Below, piece after piece: positions 9,361-18,464 of a stretch of 64,000 nt of DNA. The DNA is from Gaiellasilicea sp963749515. GTDB taxonomy: Bacteria > Actinomycetota > Thermoleophilia > Gaiellales > Gaiellaceae. Under the pieces are notes generated by a model. The model was not told the DNA's origin. It made no database searches and saw only the letters and a program-made list of their open reading frames with translations. Position 1 is the stretch's first letter. Every line of letters starts with the position of its first letter. Made by a program: the position numbers and the translations under genes. The stretch covers positions 930,001 through 994,000 of the forward strand of contig CAVVMR010000001.1 in assembly GCA_963749515.1 (NCBI GenBank), in the 5' to 3' direction.

Positions 9361-9423
9361 GGAGAAAGAGTAGCGACAGAGGGGTCTAGAGTTTCTAACT
9401 TCGAGCCGATACTTCTCGTCAGA

Positions 9424-9900
9424 ATGACCATGATGCGCCACCCGAGAGGGGTTCTTTGCGACCGCGCCCGTGCGTGGGCTGCGCTTGCGCCCGACGGTGA
9501 GCTGTCCGAGCTCGAGCGGAAGCTGCTCGACTCGCATCTCGACCGGTGCGCTGCGTGTGGGGTCTTCGCGCTGCAGGTCGCCGCGACAGCCGAACAGCTT
9601 CGCGCCGCTTCGCTCGAGGCGCTGCCGCGGCCGGTCTCGATGCCGATATGGCGCCGCCGCCGCCACGCCTATGCGCGCGTCCGTGCCATCGGCGCCGCTG
9701 CTGCGGTCGCATTGATCGCTCTCGGCATCTCTGCCCGTGCGCCGCTCTCGCCGGGTGAGACCGACAAGCTTCCGCGCGTGACGAACTTCGCCAACAACGC
9801 GGAGCAAGAGGTCGTGCTGATCCAGCGCCGCGCGCAGAACGACGAGGCGCGGTCAGGCTTCCATCCGATGCGCGAAGGGGACGTCACCCGTCCGATCTAA
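9424..9900 (+). CDS. Zinc-finger anti-sigma-like membrane protein
   Basis: A 158-residue protein with an N-terminal zf-HC2-like motif (HLDRCAAC, i.e. H-x3-C-x2-C, about residues 40-47) and one membrane helix (about residues 88-106). This layout is that of membrane-bound zinc-binding anti-sigma factors, but no sigma gene is adjacent. It is clearly paralogous to the protein at 14452-14925: both share 'CDRAR-WAALAPDGELSELE' and the same spacing of finger and helix. The two copies bracket the second importer. The start is one of three close ATGs (9424, 9430, 9433). Confidence 0.65.
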   Translation: MTMMRHPRGVLCDRARAWAALAPDGELSELERKLLDSHLDRCAACGVFALQVAATAEQLRAASLEALPRPVSMPIWRRRRHAYARVRAIGAAAAVALIALGISARAPLSPGETDKLPRVTNFANNAEQEVVLIQRRAQNDEARSGFHPMREGDVTRPI

Positions 9901-9905
9901 CCAAA

Positions 9906-9932
9906 CGTCAGTTTAGTACGTCTAAACTGACG
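9906..9932. promoter_or_regulatory. 27-bp palindrome just before the second importer (candidate operator)
   Basis: CGTCAGTTTAG at 9906-9916 is the exact reverse complement of 9922-9932, with a five-base centre TACGT. It is an AT-rich island in GC-rich DNA and ends two bases before the TTG start of the importer's first gene. Length and symmetry fit a TetR- or GntR-type dimer site; an RNA hairpin at the start codon is the alternative. Confidence 0.6.
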
Positions 9933-9934
9933 CG

Positions 9935-11008
9935 TTGGCACCCCTGGACAAACCCGAGCTCCTCGGTTCCGGCGCCGGCCTCGCTTCCGCGATCGCGGTC
10001 GAGACCCACGGGGAGCTTGGCGAGGTAGAAGTGGTCAAGGCCCGGGGCTACTGGGAGCAGGTGTGGCTCCGTTTCAAGCGCGACCGGGTGGCGATCGCCG
10101 GGGGCGTCTTCGTGATCACGCTCCTGCTGCTCGCCTTCGTCGGCGCGCCGCTCGCCGAGAACCGGCTCGGCCACGGCCCGAACGACATCAACTCCTACGG
10201 CGGCCTCGACGCCGACTCTCAGCTGCCGGTCGGCCCATGGACGAAGGTCAGCACGGAGCCGTATCCGGGCGCACCGGGGAACTTCGAGGACACGATCTAC
10301 ATCCTCGGGGCCGACTCCCAGCTCGGCCGCGACATGTTCCTGCGCCTCCTCTATGGCGCTCAGACCTCGCTTCAGGTGGCAATCCTCGCCACGCTGCTCT
10401 CGGTCTCGATCGGGTTGATCATGGGGCTGATCGCCGGTTACTACCGCGGCTGGGTCGACACCCTCGTCTCACGCCTCACCGAGGTCGTGATGGCGTTCCC
10501 CTATCTGCTGTTCGTGATCGCGATCGCGGCGACTGTCGGCGAGCGGCTGAACACGATCACGCTCGGGGGCCTGCTCCATCCCGGGGTGTTCACGCTCGTG
10601 ATGATCTTCGGGATCTTCGGCTGGTTCTACCCGGCCCGGATCATCCGCTCACAGATCCTCTCGCTGCGTGAGAAGGAGTTCGTCGAGGCCGCGAGGATGA
10701 CCGGTGCGAGCGACTGGCGGATCATGAAGTCGCACCTGCTGCCGCATCTCGTCGCGCCGCTGATCGTCTATTCGACCTTGATCGTCGCGAACAACGTGAT
10801 CGGCGAGGCCGGCCTCTCCTTCCTCGGGCTCGGCATCCCCGCGCCGACCGCCAGCTGGGGGAATCTCCTCGCCGAGGGCCCGAACTACTACCTGACCCAG
10901 CCGTGGCTGATGGTCTGGCCGGGCCTCGCGATCCTGCTGACGACGCTCTCCTTCAACCTGCTCGGAGACGGCCTGCGCGACGCCTTCGATCCTCGGGCTG
11001 CGAGGTAG
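9935..11008 (+). CDS. Peptide-type ABC importer permease, DppC family (second system)
   Basis: A 357-residue permease. Family marks are 'GADSQLGRDMFLRLLYGAQ' near 122-140 and the EAA loop 'EFVEAARMTGASDWRI' followed by 'HLLPHLVAPLIV'. It has six membrane helices, with the first at about 52-72, and a long loop between helices 1 and 2. The start is a TTG directly after the palindrome. In this operon the DppC-type gene comes before the DppB-type gene, the reverse of the other two systems here, and there is no binding-protein gene, so the importer must use one encoded elsewhere. Confidence 0.9.
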   Translation: MAPLDKPELLGSGAGLASAIAVETHGELGEVEVVKARGYWEQVWLRFKRDRVAIAGGVFVITLLLLAFVGAPLAENRLGHGPNDINSYGGLDADSQLPVGPWTKVSTEPYPGAPGNFEDTIYILGADSQLGRDMFLRLLYGAQTSLQVAILATLLSVSIGLIMGLIAGYYRGWVDTLVSRLTEVVMAFPYLLFVIAIAATVGERLNTITLGGLLHPGVFTLVMIFGIFGWFYPARIIRSQILSLREKEFVEAARMTGASDWRIMKSHLLPHLVAPLIVYSTLIVANNVIGEAGLSFLGLGIPAPTASWGNLLAEGPNYYLTQPWLMVWPGLAILLTTLSFNLLGDGLRDAFDPRAAR

Positions 11009-11011
11009 GGC

Positions 11012-11977
11012 GTGCTCCAGTACCTGATCCGGCGGCTGCTCTGGGCGATCGTCCTCTTCCTCGCTGTGACGGTCGTGACCTACGTGATCTTCTATGTGAC
11101 GCCGGCCGATCCAGCACGGCTTGCCGCCGGCCAGGGAGCGACGCCTGAGGACGTGCAGCGAGTCGCCGAGCGCCTGCACCTCGACGAGCCCGTCTGGCAG
11201 CAGTACGGGCGCTTTCTCTGGCAGCTCGTCGGCGAGCAGTCCCTCGGGACGTCGTTCGTCAACCGGCAGGAGGTGAACGACATCGTGCTGCGCGGCGCGC
11301 CGGTGACCGCCGCGCTCGTCTTCGGCGGCGCGATCTTCTGGCTCGCGCTCTCGATCCCCGTCGGAATCATCTCGGCGCTGAAGCCGCGGTCGCTCATCGA
11401 CCGCGCCGGCATGGTGTTCGTCCTGATCGGGCTCTCCGCGCACCCGGTCTGGATCGGGCTGATCTTCGCGTACTTCATCGGCTTCAAGCTGGAGCTGACG
11501 CCGATCACCGGGTACGCCGACTTCTTCAACCCGTCGCAGGAGCACGGCGGGCCGGTGCAGTGGGCCTACCACATGCTGCTGCCCTGGATGACCTTTGCGA
11601 TCCTCTTCGCCGCGCTCTACGTGCGGCTGATCCGCGCGAACGTGATGGAGACGATGAACGAGGACTACGTCCGTACGGCGCGCGCCAAGGGAGCACCGGA
11701 GAGCCAGGTGATCCGCTCGCACGTCCTCCGGAACAGCATGCTGCCCGTGGTCACGATCCTCGGCATGGACATCGGGCTCGCTCTCGGCGGCGCGATCTTC
11801 ACCGAGTCCATCTACTCGCTGCCGGGCCTGGGCCGCCAGGTGCTGCAGAGCTACGCGAACTTCGACCTGCCCGTGATCCAGGGGATCGTCGTCTTCGCGA
11901 CGCTCTGCATCATCGTCTTCAACCTGATCGTGGACCTGCTGTACGCCGTCATCGACCCGCGGATCAGGCTTACCTGA
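11012..11977 (+). CDS. Peptide-type ABC importer permease, DppB family (second system)
   Basis: A 321-residue permease with six membrane helices. It starts with a GTG three bases after the previous stop, and the first helix begins at once (LQYLIRRLLWAIVLFLAVTV). The EAA loop reads 'DYVRTARAKGAPESQVI' followed by 'HVLRNSMLPVVT'. It partners the DppC-type protein upstream. The stop TGA and the start ATG of the next ATPase share one base (TGATG), indicating translational coupling. Confidence 0.9.
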   Translation: MLQYLIRRLLWAIVLFLAVTVVTYVIFYVTPADPARLAAGQGATPEDVQRVAERLHLDEPVWQQYGRFLWQLVGEQSLGTSFVNRQEVNDIVLRGAPVTAALVFGGAIFWLALSIPVGIISALKPRSLIDRAGMVFVLIGLSAHPVWIGLIFAYFIGFKLELTPITGYADFFNPSQEHGGPVQWAYHMLLPWMTFAILFAALYVRLIRANVMETMNEDYVRTARAKGAPESQVIRSHVLRNSMLPVVTILGMDIGLALGGAIFTESIYSLPGLGRQVLQSYANFDLPVIQGIVVFATLCIIVFNLIVDLLYAVIDPRIRLT

Positions 11978-12998
11978 TGGCCCTGCTCGAGGTCCGGGAC
12001 CTGCGGACGAGCTTCCGCACGGACGACGGCGTCGTCAAGGCAGTCGGCGGCGTCACGTTCTCGGTCGAGCGCGGCCAGACCCTTGGGATCGTCGGCGAGT
12101 CGGGCTGCGGGAAGAGCGTCACGTGCCTGACGATCATGGGGCTCAACAACCGCCGCAACACTGTGTCGTCGGGGGAGGCGCTCTTCAACGGCGAGGACCT
12201 GCTGCAGATGAGCCCGCGGCGCCTGCGAGGGCTTCGCGGCAACGACATCGCGATGATCTTCCAGGACCCGATGACGTCGCTCAACCCGGTGCACTCGATC
12301 GGGAAGCAGCTCGTCGAGGCCGTGATGCTGCATCGCGACGTGACGAAGAAGGACGCGAGGCTCCGGGCTCTCGAGCTCTTGAAGGCGGTCGGGATCCCAC
12401 GGGCCGAGCGGCGGATCGACGACTACCCGCACCAGTTCTCGGGCGGCATGCGACAGCGCGTGATGATCGCCATGGCGCTGATCAACGAGCCCGATCTCCT
12501 GATCGCCGACGAGCCGACGACCGCGCTCGACGTGACCACGCAGGCGCAGATCCTGAAGCTGATGACCACGCTCCAGGACGAGTTCAACACGGCGATCGTG
12601 ATGATCACCCACGACCTCGGCGTAGTGGCCGAGATCGCCGACGACGTCGTCGTGATGTACGCGGGCCGCGTCGCGGAGGAGGGGACGGTCGACGAGATCT
12701 TCACGCGTCCGCACCACCCGTACACCTGGGGCCTGCTCGGCTCGCTGCCCCGCATCGACGCCGACGTCGAGCGCCTGGTGCAGATTCAGGGCCAGCCGCC
12801 GTCGCTGCTGAACCCGCCGCAGGGCTGCCGCTTCCATCCGCGCTGCCCGTACGTGCTCGGGATCTGCAGATCGGTCGAGCCGATGCTGAAGCCGGTCTCG
12901 AACGAGCAGGGGCATCTCCAGGCCTGCCATCTCGACGAGGCGACGAAGGACGGCGAGGTTGCGAAGCTGCTGGAGGGCACGTTGGCCGAGGTCGGAGG

Positions 12999-13002
<4 letters not shown>
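11977..13002 (+). CDS. Peptide-type ABC importer ATPase, DppD family (second system)
   Basis: A 341-residue ATPase with Walker A GESGCGKS (about 38-45), signature 'SGGMRQR', Walker B 'LLIADEPTTALDV' and switch His in 'MITHDLG'. The C-terminal oligopeptide extension with cysteines is present ('GCRFHPRCPYVLGIC'). I set the start at the ATG overlapping the permease stop, where the conserved 'LLEVRDLRTSF' begins; longer in-frame sequence upstream lies inside the permease gene. It overlaps the next ATPase gene by four bases. Confidence 0.92.
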
Positions 13003-14074
<1,072 letters not shown>

Positions 14075-14078
<4 letters not shown>

Positions 14079-14455
14079 CGGCCACCCTGTGGCCGATGCT
14101 GCTTGCCGCCGCGCGTCGTTTCGCCGCAATCCTGGCCGGCGTGGTTGCCGCGACCGCCGTTGTCTCCCTGGCGCTGGGGCTGCTGCTCGGTGCCCCGGTC
14201 GACCGCTCGCTTGCGGTCGGCGGCTACCTCGCGGGCTCCGCATTTCTGCTCGGAGGCTTCTTCTTCGGCAACCGCGGACCGTTCCGCGTCGCGAACGAGG
14301 AGGGGCTGGTCGGGATCCGCCGGCAGCGCGGGCTCCGGGCGGTTTCGGCTCTGGAGCACGAGGAAACCTTCAACCTGTCCGGCGTGCTCGTGCTCGTCGG
14401 GCTCATCCTGTTGGCTCTCGGAGCCGCCGTCGACCCCAGGACACAGCTCATTTGA
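14075..14455 (+). CDS. Small membrane protein of the second importer operon
   Basis: A 126-residue protein with three hydrophobic segments (about 7-34, 44-66 and 105-122) and a short positively charged loop after the second. No family was recognised. The GTG start overlaps the ATPase stop (GTGA) and its own stop overlaps the TTG of the next gene (TTGA), so translation is coupled on both sides. Tight coupling to an importer that lacks its own binding protein suggests an accessory role in that system, but this is inference from position. Confidence 0.6.
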
Positions 14456-14925
14456 CCCCGCCGCCACCTCCTCTCTGCGACCGCGCCCGCTCGTGGGCCG
14501 CGCTGGCGCCCGACGGTGAGCTCTCCGAGCTCGAGGCGACGCTGCTCCGCGCGCATCTTGCTCGCTGCGGTTCCTGCAGCCGGTTCGCCGCGGACGTCGC
14601 CGCGATCACGACCGTGCTGCGTAACGCTTCGCTCGAGCCGCTCTCGCATCCCATCGCGATTCCGGTGTGGCTGCGGCGACGGGCGCTGGCCCGCCTGCGC
14701 ACCGTCGGCGCAGCGGCCGCGGTGGCGGTGATGGCGCTCGGCATCGCCTCACGCTCGCCGGAGCCGTACAGCGATCGCCGGCCGGCCGAGCCCACGCCCG
14801 TCGCGGACGTCGCGGACGAACAGGCCGAGCTGCGGCTGCTGCGGCGCGAGCGGAACGAGGCGACCGCGTTCCCTGAGGCGCTCCAGAACATGCCAGTACG
14901 CCACTTCGGCTACCGGCCGGCGTAG
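14452..14925 (+). CDS. Zinc-finger anti-sigma-like membrane protein (paralogue)
   Basis: A 157-residue protein with the zf-HC2-like motif HLARCGSC (H-x3-C-x2-C) near residue 40 and a membrane helix at about 85-105. It is paralogous to the protein at 9424-9900, including the N-terminal 'CDRAR-WAALAPDGELSELE' and the 'IPVW-RRR' segment before the helix. The start is a TTG that overlaps the previous stop by four bases; no ATG or GTG occurs before the conserved N-terminus. It ends the second importer transcript. No sigma-factor gene is next to it, so the binding partner is unknown. Confidence 0.6.
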   Translation: MTPPPPPLCDRARSWAALAPDGELSELEATLLRAHLARCGSCSRFAADVAAITTVLRNASLEPLSHPIAIPVWLRRRALARLRTVGAAAAVAVMALGIASRSPEPYSDRRPAEPTPVADVADEQAELRLLRRERNEATAFPEALQNMPVRHFGYRPA

Positions 14926-15036
14926 CCGTTCCCTCCCCGGCCGCCGGAGGCGCTTGGGTAGACTGCGGTCGCATGTGCAGGCGCTCCGCGCCGCGCTTCC
15001 TACCACGAGATTTCTTCCCAGGAGACAAGGTGAGAC

Positions 15037-16470
15037 ATGGCTGAGCACGCGCAGGGATCGGCTGTCGGCAAGGTGATCGAGATCAAGGGCGTCGTGATCG
15101 ACGCCGTCTTCCCGGACACGCTTCCCGGGATCTACAACGCCCTCTCGATCGAGGTTCCGACCGGCGACGGCAGCAGCCGGACGCTGATCGCGGAGGTGCA
15201 GCAGCACCTCGGCGACGATCGCGTCAGAGCGGTCGCGATGGACAGCACCGACGGCCTCTCGCGCGGTGTCGACGTCGTCGACACGGGCGCGCCGATCTCG
15301 GTTCCCGTCGGCGACGCCACCCTGGGGAGGATCTGGAACGTGATCGGCGAGCCGGTCGACCAGAAGCCGCCTGCCGGCAAGGACGTCGAGCGCTGGGCGA
15401 TCCACCGCGACCCGCCGACGTTCCGCGAGCTCTCGCCGACGATCGAGATCTTCGAGACCGGCCTCAAGGTCGTCGACCTGATCGCCCCGTACGTGAAGGG
15501 CGGCAAGATCGGCCTCTTCGGCGGCGCGGGCACCGGCAAGACCGTGCTGATCCAGGAGCTGATCCACAACGTCGCCCAGCAGCACGGCGGTGTCTCCGTC
15601 TTCGCCGGCGTCGGCGAGCGCACCCGCGAGGGGAACGACCTCTTCCTGGAGATGACCGAGTCCGAGGTGATCGACAAGGTCGCTCTCGTCTACGGGCAGA
15701 TGAACGAGCCGCCGGGTGCTCGCCTGCGCGTCGGTCTCTCCGGCCTGACCATGGCCGAATACTTCCGCGACCAGGGCCAGGACACGCTGCTCTTCATCGA
15801 CAACATCTTCCGCTTCGTCCAGGCGGGGTCAGAGGTCTCGGCCCTGCTCGGCCGCATGCCGAGCGCCGTCGGCTACCAGCCGACGCTCGCCACCGAGATG
15901 GGGCAGCTGCAGGAGCGGATCACGTCGACGAAGACCGGCTCGGTCACCTCGGTGCAGGCGATCTACGTGCCGGCCGACGACCTCACCGACCCCGCGCCCG
16001 CGAACACCTTCGCGCATCTCGACGCGACGACGGTGCTCTCGCGCGCGATCGTCGAGAAGGGCATCTACCCGGCCGTCGACCCGCTCGACTCCACCTCCCG
16101 CGCACTCCAGCCGGGAATCGTCTCGGAGGAGCACTACGCGGTCGCGACGCAGGTGCAGCAGGTGCTGCAGCGCTACAAGGACCTGCAGGACATCATCGCC
16201 ATCCTCGGCATGGACGAGCTGACCGACGAGGACAAGCTCGTCGTCTCGCGCGCCCGCAAGGTCGAGCGCTTCCTCTCGCAGCCGAACTTCGTCGCCGAGC
16301 AGTTCACCGGCACCCCGGGCGAGTACGTCAAGCTCGAGGACACGATCAAAGGCTTCCGCGAGATCATCGAGGGCAAGCACGACGACATGCCCGAGGCCGC
16401 CTTCTACATGGTCGGCACGATCGAGGGCGCGGTCGCCAAGGCCGAGAAGACCGCGGCCGCAGCGGCCTAG
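15037..16470 (+). CDS. atpD: F1 ATP synthase subunit beta
   Basis: A 477-residue catalytic subunit of F1. Walker A is GGAGTGKT at residues 162-169; the GERTREGN catalytic-loop motif is at 193-200; 'LLFIDNIFR' carries Walker B; the DELSEED region reads DELTDED. Length is normal. It sits with atpC only: the upstream gene is a zinc-finger protein, not atpG or atpA, so this atp segment is detached from the rest of the operon. A TAGACT box at 14959-14964 is a possible -10 with a leader of about 70 bases. The enzyme makes ATP from ADP and phosphate using the proton gradient. Confidence 0.98.
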   Translation: MAEHAQGSAVGKVIEIKGVVIDAVFPDTLPGIYNALSIEVPTGDGSSRTLIAEVQQHLGDDRVRAVAMDSTDGLSRGVDVVDTGAPISVPVGDATLGRIWNVIGEPVDQKPPAGKDVERWAIHRDPPTFRELSPTIEIFETGLKVVDLIAPYVKGGKIGLFGGAGTGKTVLIQELIHNVAQQHGGVSVFAGVGERTREGNDLFLEMTESEVIDKVALVYGQMNEPPGARLRVGLSGLTMAEYFRDQGQDTLLFIDNIFRFVQAGSEVSALLGRMPSAVGYQPTLATEMGQLQERITSTKTGSVTSVQAIYVPADDLTDPAPANTFAHLDATTVLSRAIVEKGIYPAVDPLDSTSRALQPGIVSEEHYAVATQVQQVLQRYKDLQDIIAILGMDELTDEDKLVVSRARKVERFLSQPNFVAEQFTGTPGEYVKLEDTIKGFREIIEGKHDDMPEAAFYMVGTIEGAVAKAEKTAAAAA

Positions 16471-16472
16471 GG

Positions 16473-16904
16473 ATGGCCGAGACGACCCCGAAGTTCGACG
16501 TCGCTCTTGTCACACCGGAGGGCGAGGTCTTCCGCGGCGAGGCCGAGATGCTCGTCGTGCCCGGAGCGGCCGGCGAGATCGGTGTGCTGGCGCGGCACGC
16601 GCCGCTCGTCGCGACGCTCAAGGCCGGGTCGACGCGCGTCTACCGTGATCGCGCGAACGAGGACGTGATCGAGTTCGCAACCGGCCCCGGCTTCTTCAAA
16701 GTCGAGCTCGACAATGCGATCGCCCTCGTCGACGACGCAGTCGACGTGAAGGAGATCGACGACGCCCGGGCCAACGAGCAGCTCGAGGCGGCGAAGGCGG
16801 AGCTGGAGAAGGTCGAGAAGGGCGAGTCGACCGCCGACCGCTGGCAGCTCGAGCAACGGATCAAGCACGCGGAAAATCAGCTCACGGTGGCCGGCAGGGG
16901 TTAA
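16473..16904 (+). CDS. atpC: F1 ATP synthase subunit epsilon
   Basis: A 143-residue central-stalk subunit. The N-terminal beta-sandwich includes 'VTPEGEVFRGEAEMLVVPG' and 'GEIGVLARHAPL'; the C-terminal half is a charged helical hairpin (about 90-140) that in this family can inhibit ATP hydrolysis. It starts two bases after the atpD stop. A phosphoesterase gene follows four bases later, which may be co-transcribed. Confidence 0.95.
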   Translation: MAETTPKFDVALVTPEGEVFRGEAEMLVVPGAAGEIGVLARHAPLVATLKAGSTRVYRDRANEDVIEFATGPGFFKVELDNAIALVDDAVDVKEIDDARANEQLEAAKAELEKVEKGESTADRWQLEQRIKHAENQLTVAGRG

Positions 16905-16908
16905 CCGC

Positions 16909-17637
16909 GTGCGGGTCGCGGCGATCGCGGACGTGCACGGCAACGCGACGGCGCTGGAGGCCGTGCTCGCCGAGCTCGAGCGCGAGCAGCCGGATCTGAT
17001 CGTCTCCTGCGGCGACCTCACCTGGGGCGCGCTTCCCCGCGAGACCGTCGCACTGCTCGAGCCGTGGCGCGGCCGCGCGCTCTTCGTGCGCGGCAACTCC
17101 GAGCGGGAGCTGCAGGAGCGGAAGCTCCTCGACTCGGACGTGGCGCGGTGGGAGTTCGAGCTGCACGACGACCCGGAGCTGCAGGAGTACGTGCGCGGGA
17201 CGCGCGCACACGTCGCCGTGGACGTCGACGGGCTTGGCCCGACGCTCTTCTGCCACGGCTCACCTCGTAGCGACGAGGAGCTGGTGACCAGGGCCACGCC
17301 GGCCGAGCGGGTCGCGGAGTTCACGGCGGACGTCGACGAGGCGTGCATCGTCACGGCGCATACGCACATGCAGTACGACCGCCGCGTGGGCGCGAAACGG
17401 CTGCTCAACCCGGGCAGCGTCGGGCTGCCGTACGAGCCCGAGCCGGGGAACGCCTACTGGGCGCTGCTCGGACCGGAAGTGGAGCTTCGCCGCACCCCGT
17501 TCGACCTCGATGCCGCGATCGAGCGCATGCGAGCTGCGGGCATGCCCAAGTTCGACCAGATCGAGGAGCTGATGCGCATACCGCCGCCTCAGGCCGATGT
17601 GATCGAGCACACAGAGCGGCTGGTCTTCTCGGGCTAG
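16909..17637 (+). CDS. Calcineurin-like metallophosphoesterase (YfcE-like)
   Basis: A 242-residue single-domain phosphoesterase. Metal ligands can be read in order: D8 and H10 (IADVHGN), D36 (CGDL), N63 (RGNSERE), a His in 'FCHGSPRSD', and the His pair in 'TAHTHMQYDR'. This is the YfcE/MJ0936-type metal-dependent phosphodiesterase pattern. The GTG start lies four bases after atpC. The substrate cannot be told from sequence. The last bases contain the -10 box of the following gene. Confidence 0.88.
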   Translation: MRVAAIADVHGNATALEAVLAELEREQPDLIVSCGDLTWGALPRETVALLEPWRGRALFVRGNSERELQERKLLDSDVARWEFELHDDPELQEYVRGTRAHVAVDVDGLGPTLFCHGSPRSDEELVTRATPAERVAEFTADVDEACIVTAHTHMQYDRRVGAKRLLNPGSVGLPYEPEPGNAYWALLGPEVELRRTPFDLDAAIERMRAAGMPKFDQIEELMRIPPPQADVIEHTERLVFSG

Positions 17638-17640
17638 ACT
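17635..17640 (+). promoter_or_regulatory. -10 box of a probable leaderless promoter
   Basis: TAGACT lies seven bases before the ATG at 17648, so transcription would start at or next to the start codon. The same layout recurs before 42594, 39152, 37778 and 22757, which supports it as a real signal. Confidence 0.55.
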
Positions 17641-17647
17641 CGCGCCC

Positions 17648-18352
17648 ATGAAAGCGACCGTCGCCGAGAAGCGTGAAGTCGCGAAGGGAACGCTGCTCGT
17701 TCTCTTCGCCGTCGACGGCTACCCCGAGTACCGGCCCGGGCACTACTTCTGGGTCGAGCTGCCGGACCGCGGCCACCAGGACGACAAAGGCCTTCGGCGC
17801 CACATCTCGCTCGTCACCTCTCCGACCGAGGCGGGCGTCGTCGGGCTCGCGACCCGGATCCGCGACACCGCGTTCAAGCGCACGCTGTCCGAGCTCGAGG
17901 TCGGTGACGAGGTCGAGGTCGAGGAGCCGAAGGGCTCGTTCCTCCTGCCCGAGGACACGAACGTCGACTACGTCTTCGTCGCCGGCGGGATCGGAATCAC
18001 CGTCTTTCGCTCCATGCTGCGCTACATCGCCGACGAGGGGTTGCCGTACCGCATCACGCTCGTCTACTCGAATCGCGACCGCGAGTCGGCCGCGTTCCTC
18101 GACGAGATCGAGGAGCTCGAGCAGCGCATCGCAGGGTTGCGCGTGATTCTGACGATGACCGACGAGGAGGGCTGGGAGGGGGAGACGCGCCAGCTCGACG
18201 CGGAGGTGCTGCGCGAGCTGCTCGGTGGCCTGGACGACAGGCAATTCCTCATCGCCGGGCCGCCGCCGATGGCCGAGGGCGTCTCCGACTCGCTGCTCGC
18301 TGCCGGGCTCCCGGAGGACAGCGTGCGTGCGGACAAGTTTTCCGGCTACTGA
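17648..18352 (+). CDS. FAD/NAD(P)-binding oxidoreductase (ferredoxin reductase-like)
   Basis: A 234-residue flavoprotein of the ferredoxin-NADP reductase superfamily. The FAD-binding motif R-x-x-S is visible in 'RRHISLVTSP' (about 55-64); the nucleotide-binding Gly-rich motif is 'AGGIGITVFRSML' (about 111-123), and 'IAGPPPMAEGV' marks the C-terminal NAD(P) region. No iron-sulfur ferredoxin domain is attached, so it must pass electrons to or from a separate partner. It probably has its own leaderless promoter. No SD sequence is visible. Confidence 0.82.
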   Translation: MKATVAEKREVAKGTLLVLFAVDGYPEYRPGHYFWVELPDRGHQDDKGLRRHISLVTSPTEAGVVGLATRIRDTAFKRTLSELEVGDEVEVEEPKGSFLLPEDTNVDYVFVAGGIGITVFRSMLRYIADEGLPYRITLVYSNRDRESAAFLDEIEELEQRIAGLRVILTMTDEEGWEGETRQLDAEVLRELLGGLDDRQFLIAGPPPMAEGVSDSLLAAGLPEDSVRADKFSGY

Positions 18353-18365
18353 TACCCTGCAAATA

Positions 18366-18458
18366 CCTGGAAAACTTTGAAGGCAGCTTGGCGACCAGGA
18401 TAAAAAACGCCTAAAGAGCCCGCGAGCTCCGGCTCCCAACCTCTTTAGGCACGGGAGC
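18366..18458 (+). promoter_or_regulatory. Structured metH leader that can hide the ribosome binding site
   Basis: Two elements are visible. A five-bp stem, CCTGG 18366-18370 with CCAGG 18395-18399, encloses 24 bases. A perfect ten-bp stem follows: GCCTAAAGAG 18409-18418 with 18441-18450. Its loop holds GCTCCC (18432-18437), an exact complement of GGGAGC at 18453-18458, which contains the SD sequence of metH. With only two bases between the long stem and the SD, both pairings cannot easily form together, so they look like alternative on and off states. I saw no B12 box and no match to SAM or SAH riboswitch consensus that I can recall. Confidence 0.55.
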
Positions 18459-18464
18459 AGACAG

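Noticed and set aside
18353..18464. Cobalamin, SAM or SAH riboswitch upstream of metH
   Set aside because: I saw no B12 box and none of the conserved SAM or SAH core sequences that I can recall, so I describe only the visible pairings.
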